Origin: Laguncularia racemosa
Lineage: Eukaryota; Streptophyta; Magnoliopsida; Myrtales; Combretaceae
Length of the DNA: 64,000 bases
Assembly: GCA_037954665.1 (NCBI GenBank)
Contig: JBBMOL010000388.1
Coordinates: 124,001-188,000 of the forward strand
Reading direction: 5' to 3'
Of the stretch, positions 29,815-42,159 are shown piece after piece. Under the pieces are notes generated by a model that saw only the letters and a list, made by a program, of their open reading frames with translations, was not told where the DNA came from and searched no databases. The position numbers and the translations under genes were made by a program. Positions within the stretch are counted from its first letter, which is position 1; each line of letters begins with the position of its first letter.

Positions 29815-29827
29815 GGCTCCGATACCA
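29815..29827 (-). other. Copia-1 primer binding site (tRNA-iMet type)
   Basis: In sense orientation TGGTATCGGAGCC follows the 5' LTR directly. It differs at one base from TGGTATCAGAGCC, the common plant Copia site complementary to initiator tRNA-Met. Confidence 0.85.
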
Positions 29828-30096
29828 TGAAGATTTGAGAGAAATTATCTTCTTATTTTTCATATAAGATGGGGTACATATACATGGGAATGGTCTACAT
29901 TTAAGAAGGCCACAAAATCTGGTAACAATCCTATCTAATGGAGGAAAAACCTCCACAAATTAAGGGATACTAATTTATAGTATTTGATAAGATCCTTTTA
30001 TTGATATACTTAAACTAGAAAACTAAGTAACTAAAAAATGGAAATAAAATAAAAAATTGAATAGGAAATCCTAATCTAAATCTTGCAAGAATTTCA
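29828..30096 (-). repeat. Copia-1 5' LTR
   Basis: In sense orientation it starts TGAAATTCTTGC and ends CAAATCTTCA, directly before the primer binding site. Confidence 0.88.
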
Positions 30097-32700
30097 TTAT
30101 AAACTCATTCTTACACCTTTTTCAACCAAAAATCCATGGCAACAGAACACCAACAACCTAAAACACAACAAAATATACATATACACAGTATATCATAATC
30201 AAAACATAACATTGTAGTATATTATAGAGTTTTCCACTAACCTTTATCTTATAATTCTTACATCAAAATGATCTTTGGGGAGTTGAGAAAAATTAATATC
30301 TTCACTTAAGATTCAAAGGGAAAGGCATTGCTAGAGATTACACTACACTAAGCTTGTCAAACTTGCTTAATTTTAAGTTTTCAAGTCCTTTTTACAAGCT
30401 TAAAGTCCCTACTCTTACACTACTATCTACCTAATTTGACATTTCAACATGATATTTATCTTACAAGAGTGATCTTATTGTGTAGTACTATTCTCAAGGA
30501 TCGTGATAGTAGTTTCGGCTTGAATTTGGAACTTATATAAGGAAGGTGTGAATTTTAAAAGAAAACGAACCTTTTATGGAATCAAGTTATTGAGAAATCT
30601 TGACTAATATTATTCTATTAACACTTCATGAGAGGAGATTATCAATTGTTACTCACTATAAATACATATATATACTAGATGGGTTGAATCCAGACATTCT
30701 AATATACTAATAATCATTTGAATACGATTATATAAGATAGTTTATTTTTTCTTTTTTTATTTTCATATGGTCGCTTCTTTTCATTATTTTATCAAAAACA
30801 TCAACCCTAACCTAATCATTCAAAAATGGTGCATCAACCTTTATTATGTACACAATACTATTAATAGATAACATTAATCTATCATGTAGATTTGATGGCA
30901 TTTTAAAGCTCCGATTTTCTAAAGTGTGAGAATGTGGTCAATGGGAAAAAGGATAAAAGTAGTAAAAATCTCGTAAAGAAAGTGAATTTATCAGGATTAA
31001 TCTTCAGCTATAAGATAAGAGACATATTTTTAGTTTAAATCATTAGAAAAAAAATTTTATTTGGGTATTTTAGTTTGGTAATCTTGGTGTTACATAATTT
31101 TGATAGTTTTTCATTATTGACTAATAAAAAATACACCTCCTTCATGAGTGCATATAAAAAAAAAAGATAAATACAACAATAGTACGTAAATTCGACCATC
31201 ATCCCAATTTATTTACATTTTTTTTAATCTGTTTATTACCTTAATATAATATTTTTTAGAGATATCAGACGCCAAAATACTTCTCAATACCTTTAATCTA
31301 ATAGACTTTATTAGAGAAGCAATTTCGTCCATATTTTTAAAAGAACCACGTTGTAAGGGATAAGAATTTTATAGCTTTAATTTTTTCTTTCTTTCTTTCT
31401 TTTTTTTTTTTTGGTTAAAGTATACACCTCGGATGCAACTTTATAAAATGTATGAAAATAAGAGAAGAATATGGAATAATATATTGTTAAAAAATTTTAC
31501 TTAAAAATTCCAAACAACAGTCTAAATATATAACTCTTTAAGGAATATATATATATATATATATACAGTGCATCGTGGGATAAGACCTCTTCCTGCTCCA
31601 TCGTGAACATATGTATCATTTTTTCTTAGCCATTTCATCTCCTTAATGCACATTTTTTGAAACGAGATCGACCCTCTTGCTTGCTAAAATAAATTAGACA
31701 TATGGTTTATTTTAAGATCACTGTATATATATTTGAATTTAACTATCTTAAGCACTATATTTTAACTATCAGTCCTTTCGTTAAGTCTATTATAATTTAA
31801 TTGTATGAATAAATATTATTAATGGAATGAATTAGATTTGATTTTAATTTTTTAATTATTATAATAAATATAATAGTTAGGAAAAAAAATATAAAAACTA
31901 ATGGCCCTCCCATCTGTCGCAACATCGAGAAGGTCGGCATTTAGAGAATTTACTGTAAATTTGTAATTAATGTATTTCTTCAGATACAACAAGCAGTGAA
32001 AAGAATTATTAAATAATTAACCTATAGACAAATTATGATTATTGCTTCTTTTTTTTTTTTTTTTGCTTCATCTTTCTGTTTCTTTCTTTATTGTCTGTCC
32101 CATTTCATAGTTCCATGCATTATGTAGCAATAAATCAAGCCTAGACAATTATACAATTGATTATGATTCATGGGTATTAGCTTGAAAGGAATAAAATAGG
32201 AAATTCTAGACAAGAAAATGGATACAGTTTGACTTCTTATTAATTATGTCTGCTATAAATATATATTTTCCTATTATGTTAGTCGACATTTTACAGCAAT
32301 ATTATCTGTGCAGAATTCTCAAATAATCCTATCTATATTATATCAACTTTATAGTAGTTTAATTATTTCTGCTGATAATATGTAAATTACCTATCAATAA
32401 ATAAGAAAAAACTGGAATAATTACATGGTGAGTTATGTACATTTGCTCTCAAGTGCAGAAAGGTAAAGTGTGTTTGTAATAGTGGAAGTGAGTGATAAAC
32501 ATTACAGAAAAGTGGTTTAACAAGACGATCTACATTTTTATTGATGTCAATAGAGGAGCATTTTACAAAAGTGTAGCACACCACAATTGTTAATTACATG
32601 CATCATCTGTTTGCATCATATCGTGTAACATTTACTCTCTACATGCACCACTAAGGACATACGCTACCCTTTTGTACATGAGCACAAATGTACTACTATA
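30097..32700. other. AT-rich intergenic DNA
   Basis: No gene seen. It has several homopolymer runs and a TA dinucleotide microsatellite at 31544-31565. Short open frames have no domains. Confidence 0.5.
31544..31565. repeat. AT dinucleotide microsatellite
   Basis: Eleven tandem AT units. Confidence 0.9.
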
Positions 32701-33166
32701 AATAAAGTGTAAATATAACAAAAGTATATAAGTATAAATGTGGTTCAGCTTATATCTTACTCCACATACAAAGATGACTTATTATAGCTTGAAACCAAAT
32801 AAAATAAAAAATATTTAATGAACTTGAGTCAAACCCAAATCCCAAATGCACCCATAATACCCCATAGTATATTTTTATTAGAATATGAAACTTTCACGCA
32901 TAAACACAGAAAAGATAATATAAAACAAGATTGCTCTATAAGAGATGTTATTAGTGTTTGAAAGTACAAATGTTGCTACGTTTAATAAATTGAAAAGCTG
33001 CCAAATTTATAGATTAGAGTTTTGCTTGTTGATCATTCAGTAAATAGTGAGAGTGAGTAACTTTCTCTTCACCTCCCAAATGAGAGGCCACAGAAAAAAT
33101 GGAAAGAGAATTTTCCTTTACATCAAAAGCTAAATATGGCTCTACATTTCAAGCCACCAATTAACA
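32700..33166 (-). repeat. Copia-2 3' LTR, left edge uncertain
   Basis: The right edge is set by a purine tract (AAGGTGGAGA in sense, about 33169-33179) followed closely by TGTTAATTGGTGGC, a typical Copia LTR start. The left edge is a guess because the 5' LTR lies outside the window for comparison. Confidence 0.4.
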
Positions 33167-34679
33167 AATCTCCACCTTGGCTTAAAATTTCTTCAAACCT
33201 AAAATTCCTTATGTCGTAGTTACCAAAATGCCAACTAAGGCTAATTCATAGTACGTACATTGATTAAGTCCAAGCAATGCTTGAACTTAAATATTGGAAT
33301 TGGCTTTGTCATCATATTAGATAGATTATCATATTTACCAACTTTTTATTTTTTCACTACAATGGTACCTTAAGAAATGATCTATTGTATAAAATGATAT
33401 TTGACGTCAGCGTGTTTGGCTCTTCTATGATACATTTGATTTTTGGTTAAATGTATAGCACACTAGTTATCATAGCATATTACTACAATATCTTGTTCTA
33501 AATGCAAATTGCTTACCAAACTTCTAAGCTAGATAGCTTCTTTTATTGCTTTTGCTACTATCATGTATTTAGCTTCTATAATTGATAATGCAATAGTGGA
33601 CTATAAAGTTGCTTGCCAACTAGTTGCACTACTTGAAAGCACGAAAGCATAACCTATCAAAGATCTTCTCTTATCAACATCTCCAACATAATTAGAGTCA
33701 TCATAATTAATAATACCACTACTAGTATTGTGACTTTTGTCATAGACCAAGCCAACATTCATAGTACCTCTAAGATATTGAAGTATCCATTTCATTGCAT
33801 GTTAATGCATCTTACCAAGATGCCCCATATATTTGCTAACAATACTAACGACATGTAAAATATTTGGACATGTGCAAACCATAGCATACATAATGCTTCC
33901 AATTGCATTAGTATAAGAAACATGTGACATATGTCCCTCCTCTACATCAAATTGTGGTGATATAGTAATTGATAATCTAAAATGAGCTACCAATAGAGTA
34001 TTCACAAGTTTTGCATTCTACACGGCAAAGCACTAAAAAACTTTATCAATATATTTTTTCTGCGACAAATATAATTTGCTAGCTTGCTAGTTTCTACGAA
34101 TGCCATTCCTAAAATTTTCTTAGCTGCATGTAAACCCTTCATTTCAAATTCACCACTAAGCTAAGCTTTTAGCTTATTGATATTAGATATACTTTTAGCA
34201 GCAATAAGCATGTCATTAGCATGGAGCAAAAGTTAGACAAAAGAGCCATATGCAATCTTCTTGTGGTACACCCAACTATCATAAGCACTTCTTAAATAAC
34301 CATGACTTAACATGAAAGTGTCAAATCTTTTATACCATTGACAAGGGGACTACCTTAAGCCATATAATGACTTTTTCAACAAACAAACATGATCTTCCTT
34401 ACCTTGGACAATGAAGCCTTCTAGTTGTTGCATATAAATATGTTCTTCAAGCTCTTTGAGAAAAAAAACTATCTTGACATCAAGCTGTTTAAGCTCTAAG
34501 TCAAATAATGCAACCGTGGCAAGCAATACCCATATGAAGCTATGTTTCACAATTAGAGAGAATACTTCATTGAAGTCTATTCCTTCCTTTTGATTGAAAC
34601 CTTTTGCAATTAAGTGTGCTTTGTAACATGTTGTTTCAACTCCAGTAAATCTATCCTTTTTCTTAAAGACCCAATGATC
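33167..34679 (-). pseudogene. Copia-2 reverse transcriptase and RNase H part (left piece)
   Basis: Remnant of a second Copia polyprotein. Reverse transcriptase pieces include HWVFKKKDRFTGVE, AHLIAKGFNQKEGIDFNEVF and VCLLKKSLYGLR (34350-34715 region). RNase H pieces follow: MKWILQYLRGTMNVGLVYDK and SLIGYAFVLSSSATSWQ (33601-33795), and the terminal NLSNMMTKPIPIFKFKHCLD near 33250. Several stops and frameshifts are present. The frame is cut off at 34679 by the insertion of the nested gag-protease element and resumes at 39376. Confidence 0.87.
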
Positions 34680-34684
34680 TTTTG
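34680..34684. repeat. target-site duplication TTTTG, left copy
   Basis: Identical to 39371-39375. It brackets the nested element at 34685-39370. Confidence 0.88.
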
Positions 34685-35473
34685 TGATGTGCCTTGATTC
34701 CAAATTCAAGCACACAATATAATTGATGATTCAATTACACAATTAGTACTCCAAAATGGCGTGATGAACTTGATTCCAATTAAGCAAAATACCAAACGGA
34801 ACTATGAACAAATAAGTATGTGATTTCACACAATTGTACTAGGAAGCAATTTCAAAATTGAAATGACCAAATATGAAAATTACAAACTAAATCACGTGAA
34901 TGAACAAGTAACCACAAATTGTACTTAGATATAACTCACTAAACACAATTTGTTAACAACAAAAGCAAGATTGATATGACTTACAATCTCCTCTTGTTGG
35001 TTCTCGCCACAATTTTATAAGAAATTGATAAGAGATCTTTTATTTGCAAGGATCACCCTCACGGCACAAAGTGTTGGTATTTTTCAAAAAAATCCAAAAG
35101 CTCCCTTAAAAACCCTAATTAGTAAGTATTTATACTTGCTACTATTAGGGTAAAAAAATAAACAAAAAATTAGAAAGATACCACTAAGTGGCCGGTTTTC
35201 CAAAGGACAAATTACAAATACAAAATGGTCTTCAAGTAGCCGGTTCTTCAATTTAAGTGAACACGTTGTGGACTATTGGATGTGAGTTTAAGAATGTCCC
35301 TAATTTGATCCTTAACGTGTTATTTGGCCATCCTGTAAAACCGATAAATGTACTTGTTAATAGTACAAAAATAAAACATTATTAGATAAAAATGTGGCCA
35401 TATGTGGATGTTTAGGCTCATGCATCTAAGTCATGTTTCCTCACTGTTGGAACCATAGGGTGGATTCCCATCA
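34685..35473 (-). repeat. nested gag element 3' LTR
   Basis: A near-copy of 38570-39370 with scattered substitutions and small indels. In sense orientation a purine-rich GAGGTCCGAGGAGA precedes it directly. Confidence 0.92.
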
Positions 35474-35604
35474 TCTCCTCGGACCTCTGAAAGATTTGCC
35501 CTCAAATCTAAAGGGTCTTCTCTTGGACTGAAACCCAGTATCTGTGTTTGCTTATTTGTTGGACTTCTGGAAGAACCAAAGGTGTTTCTAATATTTTCTT
35601 AGAA

Positions 35605-36060
35605 AGATCACACTTCAGATGGAGACATAGGAGTTAAGACTATCTGTATACTATCCTTTTGAAACATGTAAGTGTTTTTGAACCCGTCATGTAATACCTT
35701 TCTATCAAATAACCAGGGTCTACCCAACAATAAGTGAAAGGCGCACATATGAAGCACATCACAAATAATTTCATCACAGTATTTTTCTCCTATACTGATA
35801 GGCACCTTTGCCCTCTATGTAACATGCAAACTACCTCTGTTGTCCAATTAATGCAATTTATAAAGGCTATGATGCAGGCTAGTGGCTAGTTGTAAGTTAT
35901 CTACTAATGCAACAGATATGATATTAGTGCAACTACCATCGTCAATGAAAAACACATAAAGGTTACCTCGAATCCGATAAGGTGTGTGGAATAGGTTCTC
36001 CCTTTGTATGTCCTTAGCATCTGGAGATAAAGTTAGAACCCTGTGCAACACATTAATGGT
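35605..36060 (-). pseudogene. nested gag element retropepsin-like region
   Basis: Pieces include LFHTPYRIRGNLYVFFIDDG followed by SCTNIISVALVDNLQL (35848-36051), and CAFHLLLGRPWLFDRKVLHD (35608-35805). The order matches the retropepsin-like domain of Ty3/gypsy polyproteins, but the active site reads DDGS where D-[TSG]-G-[AS] is usual. The frames are separated by a stop. Only about 130 bp separate this from the LTR, leaving no room for a polymerase. Confidence 0.8.
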
Positions 36061-37330
36061 AAGTAATTTTCACCCCTTTTGTCCTCATGTGTCTCAGCGT
36101 TCTAATCATCATAGTAATCCTGCAAGGCCATAGATAAATTTGTAGGCTCGACAAATTCTTTCTCATCTTCTTCTTTAGTGCCCTCTATAACAGTCATTAC
36201 TCTTTTATTCAGACACTGTGCATCCATATGTCCAAATCCCATGCATTTGAAACATTTAATCGACGCATCTTCCCACTAGTCGACCCTGGTACTGTTTGCC
36301 TAACATCAGATCCAACTACCTCTTTGCCTTTCCCAAAAACAATTTTCTCCTTTTCTATGCTAGGGATAACTTTGTCTACAGCTTTGACATACTCGCCTAC
36401 TCCCTTTGATCCACCCAACTGACCATTAGCCCCTATGGGCTTAGTAGTAGTACTAGGCCTGTTACTAGTGACCTAGAATGGATTGGAGCACCTCTGCCTT
36501 TCTACTTTCAAGGCTAACTGTATAACTTCATCAAGTGTACTATACCTTTGCAGCTTAACAACACAGGCTATCTCGTATTTCAACCAGGACACAAAACGTG
36601 CTAGGGTTTGCTCAGGAGGCTATACTAGCCCACATTTGATCATTAATGTTTCAAACTCCTGGACATAGTCATCCACTATTTTGTCTCCCTGTCTCAATGT
36701 TTGTAGATGCATAAATAGTTTCTTCCTATAGTGCTTAGGAATGAACCTCTTCCTTAGAACCCGTTTCATGTCTCTTCAAGTGTGTATTTCAGCCTCTCTA
36801 TTCCTTCGCATGCTGATCACCGGATTCTTCCACCACAAGGCTGCATAACCTACGAACTCTATAGCTGCAAGATGAACTTTGGTGTTATCATCGATCTCAT
36901 AACACTAAAAAAGGCCTTCAACCTTATATTCCCAATCTAGGTAATCATCTGCTGAGCCCCTACCATCAAATGAAGACATCTGCAACTTTACATATTCTAG
37001 TCCCCTAGGTAGCCTGAAATCTCTGTTCGAGTATGGATTAACCCTAAAGTTATCGTCTCTCTCATCCCTAAAGGCATGATGATCTCCTTTCACTCTCTTT
37101 CTCATATTTCCTCCTCCTACTCCCTCCTTTTGAACGTTCTGAGGAGCTACTTTAGGTGGTGGTGCTTGAGGATTCATCACTGGTGGTTATGGCATCGTCA
37201 TCCTATCAACCCTTATTGCTAATGTAGCAACAATAGTGGTAAGGCCCTGAAGCTGTTCCTCCAAAGTTCTATCACCTATAGTATAATGACCCTGTCCTCC
37301 ACCAACTTGGCTATTGGCCTCATTGCTAAT
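36061..37330 (-). pseudogene. nested gag element gag (capsid and nucleocapsid)
   Basis: A Ty3-type gag readable with few stops. It opens with a proline-rich segment and LEYVKLQMSSFDGRGSADDY (36905-37180). The capsid core follows with AIEFVGYAALWWKNPVIS and VLRKRFIPKHYRKKLFMHLQ. Near 36200-36245 a zinc knuckle CFKCMGFGHMDAQC (C-x2-C-x4-H-x4-C) is intact in another frame. Stops occur after KVEGLF and elsewhere. Confidence 0.85.
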
Positions 37331-38552
37331 TCCCCCCATTTACACTATCATTCAACATAGTTATGGATTTGTTTTGTTGAAGTACAAATATAGTCTAAAA
37401 CAATGTACTACACTCCCTTCACTACAACCACACTTTACCCGCTACACAACAATCAAATCACCTATAAAAGTAAACACAAAAACTCTACTTAACTTTATAC
37501 ACCATGAAAACACACATATTTACACACCTACGGTGCAATCAAGCAACCAATGCAACACACACACTCCCACACTTCAATTATGGCAACAACAAATTGAAGC
37601 AATAATTAAACACTTCCTAAATAGCAAGTTAATGAATTCAACTAAGCAAGTGTTCAAGCATCAATACATAATAACTTCCACACTTTAATGTTTGTTTTGA
37701 AATTTAAATTTTAACCACTATGATTCCCTTTTTAATCACGGCACAAACACACCCCTCCACTTCACGTGCGACACCCTTCACCTCAACACACACACAACAC
37801 AACACATTGCAACACCCCTTCATAACACAACTCACTTCGCCACACACACACACCTCAATCACGGTGCAAATTTCAAACATAACCCCACTTACACTTCACG
37901 TGCAACACTTCCTCAATCTACTAAAACACTCACTCCACTACACTCACGGTTCAACAAATTCAAATACCACCTTTAATGCAACTTCTCCACAAATGGTAAG
38001 AAGCAAATTCAAATTCAAATAACATTCAATCAATTATTGCACAATAACTTCTTCAACTTAATGAATGTGTTTGAATTTCAAATAATTTCCTAATCTCTAC
38101 ACAAGGAAAATCTGAAAATTGCAAATGACAATCCTTAAATTTTCGAAAACACAACAAGCATTTCACTCTTCTTTGTCTCAATGGATGTAGCTTCAATTCC
38201 GAACAAGCACAAAGGAACACTCCTCCTTCCCTCACGGCAAGTTCAAGAAGACAAATGTTACTACAAGTACTACACGTCCACTTCAACAACAACAATTAGA
38301 ATACAACATAAACCACAATCAACTACAATTTCACTTCAATAATTTGGATTAAGAAATCAAATTCAAGAACCTTAAATATCAAATGAATTTCATGCAATTC
38401 CCCTTCTCAAAATTGTGCTTTGATACCAAATTATGATGTGATTGAAAATCCAATTACAAGTACACAAAGCCAATTGAAGAATCAACTAAACAAATTCCAT
38501 AAAGTGGCGTGATTCCAATTGCCACATAAACCTTAATTGTATCAAACAATTT
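37331..38552 (-). other. long G/T-rich leader of the nested gag element
   Basis: About 1.2 kb between the primer binding site and gag. From about 37380 to 38340 the plus strand is rich in A and C with few G, so the transcript strand is T- and G-rich. Two open frames on the plus strand here reflect that skew (Thr/His-rich translations) and look non-coding. Confidence 0.7.
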
Positions 38553-38569
38553 GCTTTGATACCAAATTA
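38417..38569 (-). other. primer binding site, duplicated
   Basis: In sense orientation TGGTATCAAAGC, resembling the initiator tRNA-Met site, occurs at 38553-38564, five bases from the 5' LTR. A second copy lies at 38417-38428. Both sit in the same longer repeat, GCTTTGATACCAAATTATGA, 136 bp apart. Confidence 0.75.
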
Positions 38570-39370
38570 TGATGTGCCTTGATTCCAAATTCAAGCACAT
38601 AATACAATTGATGATTCAATTACACAATTAGTACTCCAAAATGGTGTGATGAACTTGATTCCAATTAAGCAAAATACCAAACGGAACTATGAATAAATAA
38701 GTATGTGATTTTCAATGGAAAATCATGCAATTGCACTAGGAAGCAATTTCAAAATTGAAATGACCAAATCTAAAAATTACAACCTAAATCACATGAATGA
38801 ACAAGTAACCACAAATTGTATATAGATATGACTCACTAAACACAATTTGTTAACAACAAAAGCAAGATTAATATAACTCACAATCTCCTCTTGTTGGTTC
38901 TCGCCACAATTTCATAAGAAATTGATAAAAGATCTTTGATGTGCATGGATCACCCTCATGGCACAAAGTGTTTGTATTTTTCAAAAAGTATCTAAAAGCT
39001 CCATAAAAACCCTAGTTAGCAAGTATTTATACTTATTCCTATTAAGGTGAAAAAACAAACCAAAAACTACAAAGATGCCACTAAGTGACTGGTTTTCCAA
39101 AGGATAAATTACAAATACAAAATAGTTTTCAAGTGGCCGGTTCTTCAATTCAAGTGAACACATTGTGGATCGTTGGATGTGAGTCTAAGAATGTCCCCAA
39201 TTTGATCCTTAGTGTGTTATTTAGACATCCTGTAAAATTGATAAATATACCTGCTAATAGTGCAAAAATAAAACATTATTAGATAAAAATGTGGCCATAT
39301 GTGGATATTTAGGCTCATACATCCAAGTCAGGTTTCCCCATTACTGGAATCGCAAGGTGGATTCCCATCA
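38570..39370 (-). repeat. nested gag element 5' LTR
   Basis: About 801 bp. In sense orientation it ends GGCACATCA before the primer site. Its outer edge is fixed by the duplication TTTTG at 39371-39375. Confidence 0.92.
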
Positions 39371-39375
39371 TTTTG

Positions 39376-39838
39376 TCCTTTAGGAGGCTTCACTAATTCT
39401 CAAGTTTGATGTTTATAAAGAGACTCTAATTCCTCATTCATAAAAACAATCGACCATTTAGATTCATTGCTCATTATAAGCTCATGGTATTTTATAGGAT
39501 CTTGAGTTTCAATTTCTTGTATGGCCGATAATATGAATGATTTGTATGAGTGAATCTTTTAAGTGGTCTTATCTGTCTCTTTCTCTGTCTCTTGCAAGAT
39601 TATACTATTGTTGTTTTAGTAGAATCTCCTCTTGCCTTTTTTCTTCTTTTTTTTTCTTGAATAGGCTGATTTAAAATACTTTCATGTACCTTCCTATAGT
39701 TGTTCAAATTCAAGCTCCACTTACTTGTTAACACTATGCTTCTTTTTTGCATTATGGAGCTCCTTTGTTGAATGAAGTATGGATAATACATTGAACTTAA
39801 TATCTTTGTTGATTGTGAATTTTGGTGGCTTACTGATG
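39376..39838 (-). pseudogene. Copia-2 continuation (right piece)
   Basis: Near its left end the minus strand reads MNEELESLYKHQTWELVKPP followed by KGQ, the block just before the Copia reverse transcriptase core. It joins logically to WVFKKK at 34660, showing that 34685-39370 is an insertion. Further right is a charged linker of the kind found between integrase and reverse transcriptase. It is cut at 39843 by Ogre-1. Confidence 0.82.
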
Positions 39839-41250
39839 AGGATTGTCGAGTATAATTTTTTTGATTTTCGATTCCTAATCCGATTTATACTAGACCCTAT
39901 GCTCATCTAATGTAGATCCTCGACTTGAGTTAGGAATTTCGTTTTGTTTGGAGTCGCCACCCAACTGTTGTTGGAAAGATTGAATTAAGACTAATTGAGC
40001 AGATTAGTCCTAATTTGGACCACTAGTCGTCGTGATTTCCTCTTCTCATTTTTTTGTGAAAAGAGAAAAGGGGAAAACCAGAGTTTCTAAGTTCGGAGGC
40101 TAACCTATTAAAACCAAAAGGTTACCACCCGAATCTCCTAAAATCTACTCCATCTAGAAATGTCTTTTATTTTATTTTTGTTGTTGTCTTTTATTGTGTT
40201 TTTGAGTGAATTATTCTAAGAAAATTATTTTTTATTTTTTTAAGGGTTGCCCCAAATGGGTGCCTATGTACCTGCTATTTAGGATCAAACAAGCCGTAGT
40301 TCGCTTTTCCTGAAAAATTTTAATGTGTTTGTAAATTTTAATTGTGAAATTTCTTTTGATTTATGTTTTTATCATTTTAGGATTTTTCTAAAAAAATCTA
40401 AGCCTGAGCTTGATAATTTGATTTTTGAAAATGGTATTTTAAGGAAAAACCAATTTTGGATTTATTTAAGAAAATGATTTTTCTAAATGATAAAAAAATT
40501 CCATTTTTCTATTTTTCCACTCATTTCTATTATTATAAACTTTAATTGATTTTTATTAATTTTTATGAATTTTTATAATTTATTATTATTTTTATAATTT
40601 TTATAATTTTTATTAAATTTTCATTGAAAATTTTCTCCTAGATCTTTCACTTATCCTATTCTAAAGTCTAAATTATTATTATTATTCTTTACTAATATTT
40701 TTATTATTTTCTTTATAAATTTTCACATTTTTATTATTTATTTATTATTATTATTATTATTATTTTTATTATTCATACTAAATCAAATCCTAAAAAATAA
40801 TCTAATTTCTAACATTTTTCTATTTTTTGAATTATATAACAAATAAACAACTAAAGAAAATTCGAAAAAAATAAATAAAATAAATAACTAAATACATAAA
40901 ATAAAATAAAAAAAATCGAAAAATCCAACTTACCTGGATCCGGGTCGGTGCGCGGGTCGGGTCGGATAGGGTCGAAGCGGGTCGGGTCGGGTCGATTGGA
41001 CGCAGCAGCTGGGGATGCTCATTGACGAGTTTCGGTGGCCTTTCGAAGCGGTTGAGGTGTCGATTCCTAGGTTTTCGGGGGTGAGGAACTCAACTGTGGT
41101 GGTGGTTTGCTTCAAAAATGCCTCCTAGTGGCTGCTCAACACTTGATCAGTGGTCGCGATTTTGAAGAACTCCGACGAAGCTTCGATTCTCTCCTTTTTC
41201 TCTCTTTTTCTCACTTTTGATCCGTGATCTTGCCTCTTCACTTCATCCTC

Positions 41251-41258
41251 TATTTATA
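41251..41258 (-). promoter_or_regulatory. TATA box in Ogre-1 LTR
   Basis: CCTATAAATAGAG in sense orientation, the same context as in both Ogre-2 LTRs. Confidence 0.7.
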
Positions 41259-41599
41259 GGCATAAGAAATCGAGCTGGATAAGCTCAGATTTCCACCGAT
41301 TGAAGCAAATCGGATTTGCGGTTAAAAACCCATCTTTGATTTGTGCAAATCCATTGATTTGTTGCGATTTAATTCCAATTGGATAATGTTTATTTTATTT
41401 CCGTTGAAGATCTGTTGGATTTGTGCAAAAAATTGAATCAAAACGGCCAAAATTCGGATTTTTCTCCTCGCCGGTGATCTCGGACAGAGGTTGAAGACGA
41501 TCACACGCCCGGTGCGTGCATTAGCCCCGGCCAATCAGATGCTGACATGTGTCCCAGGCAGAGAAAAATTTCGCAAAACAAGGATTCTGCTTCCCCCGC

Positions 41600-41664
41600 G
41601 TTTCAAACCCCTGACCGAGCCCACTCCCGCGCGCACCTGACCCTGGTCCGGACCAATTGAGCTA
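41600..41664 (-). promoter_or_regulatory. tRNA-like A box / B box module in Ogre-1 LTR
   Basis: In sense orientation TAGCTCAATTGGTC (A-box-like, 41651-41664) is followed by GGGGTTTGAAAC (B-box-like, 41600-41611), 65 nt from first to last base. The equivalent module occurs in both Ogre-2 LTRs. A complete tRNA cloverleaf is not evident. Confidence 0.5.
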
Positions 41665-42159
41665 GCCCACTTTCACGATTTTATTATTTTCACAATTTGC
41701 ATATAGGCAATGCGATTTTTTTTATTTTTTTTTGTATTTTTTGAAATTTAAAAAATTTGTAAAAATTATTTAATCCTTTTTATTGCCATTTCTGCAATTA
41801 TTTTCCAAAATTGATGTATTTTCTTATTTATTTTATTTTTTTGAATATTTTTCCTATTTCTGCTAAATTAGAGAAAAAAATGGAAAAAATCAGAAAAAAT
41901 TGGAAATTAATTATTATTGATCATTAGGGCAAAAATGGGGTGTTTACAGTTGCCCCTCTTTGTAGTAAAATTTGAAAAACTTAACTACAAAGACAAGAAA
42001 TACGCCATTTTTGGCCTCTTGATTAAATAGATAACTCCTTGGTTTAGCTGGTTATCTGGAATTTGGTCTCTAGTGGGAAAATGCTCCATGAGCTAATAAT
42101 CCCACGAGTGTTTTGTGATGGTGGGTACTGCTTAGGAAATGGTCCTAACAATTTAGAGT

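Larger units (their letters stand above)
25299..30096 (-). mobile_element. Copia-1: decayed Ty1/Copia retrotransposon with both LTRs
   Basis: Two LTRs of about 270 bp (25299-25568 and 29828-30096) flank gag, protease, integrase, reverse transcriptase and RNase H remnants in Copia order on the minus strand. A primer binding site matching the 3' end of initiator tRNA-Met adjoins the 5' LTR, and a purine tract adjoins the 3' LTR. By eye the LTRs differ at roughly 25 of 270 positions, so the insertion is old. I could not find a matching 5-bp target duplication. All coding regions are interrupted. Confidence 0.92.
34685..39370 (-). mobile_element. gag-protease LTR element without polymerase, nested in Copia-2
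   Basis: LTRs of about 0.8 kb (34685-35473, 38570-39370) starting TGATGTGCC and ending CCCATCA on the plus strand. The element is flanked by perfect 5-bp duplications TTTTG. The minus-strand interior has a long leader, a Ty3-type gag with zinc knuckle and a retropepsin-like region, then ends at the 3' LTR with no reverse transcriptase, RNase H or integrase. Size is 4686 bp. It is a non-autonomous Ty3/gypsy-type element dependent on enzymes supplied in trans. It interrupts Copia-2 between the PPKGQ motif (right) and the WVFKKK motif (left). Confidence 0.92.
39844..41948 (-). repeat. Ogre-1 3' LTR
   Basis: 2105 bp. In sense orientation it starts TGTAAACACCCC after a purine tract (AAAGAGGGGCAAC) and ends CTCGACA. 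It aligns with the Ogre-2 LTRs along its length but is clearly more diverged. It carries an AT-rich segment at 40190-40910, a GGGTCGGGTCGG cluster near 40940-41000, a TATA box and a tRNA-like module. Confidence 0.9.

Noticed and set aside
25299..30096. A 5-bp target duplication for Copia-1
   Set aside because: Flanks CATCT on the left and TTATA on the right do not match, so the duplication is either eroded or the edges are slightly off.
37314..38022. Two plus-strand open frames rich in Thr and His
   Set aside because: They arise from the A/C-rich skew of the nested element's leader and run against its coding strand.
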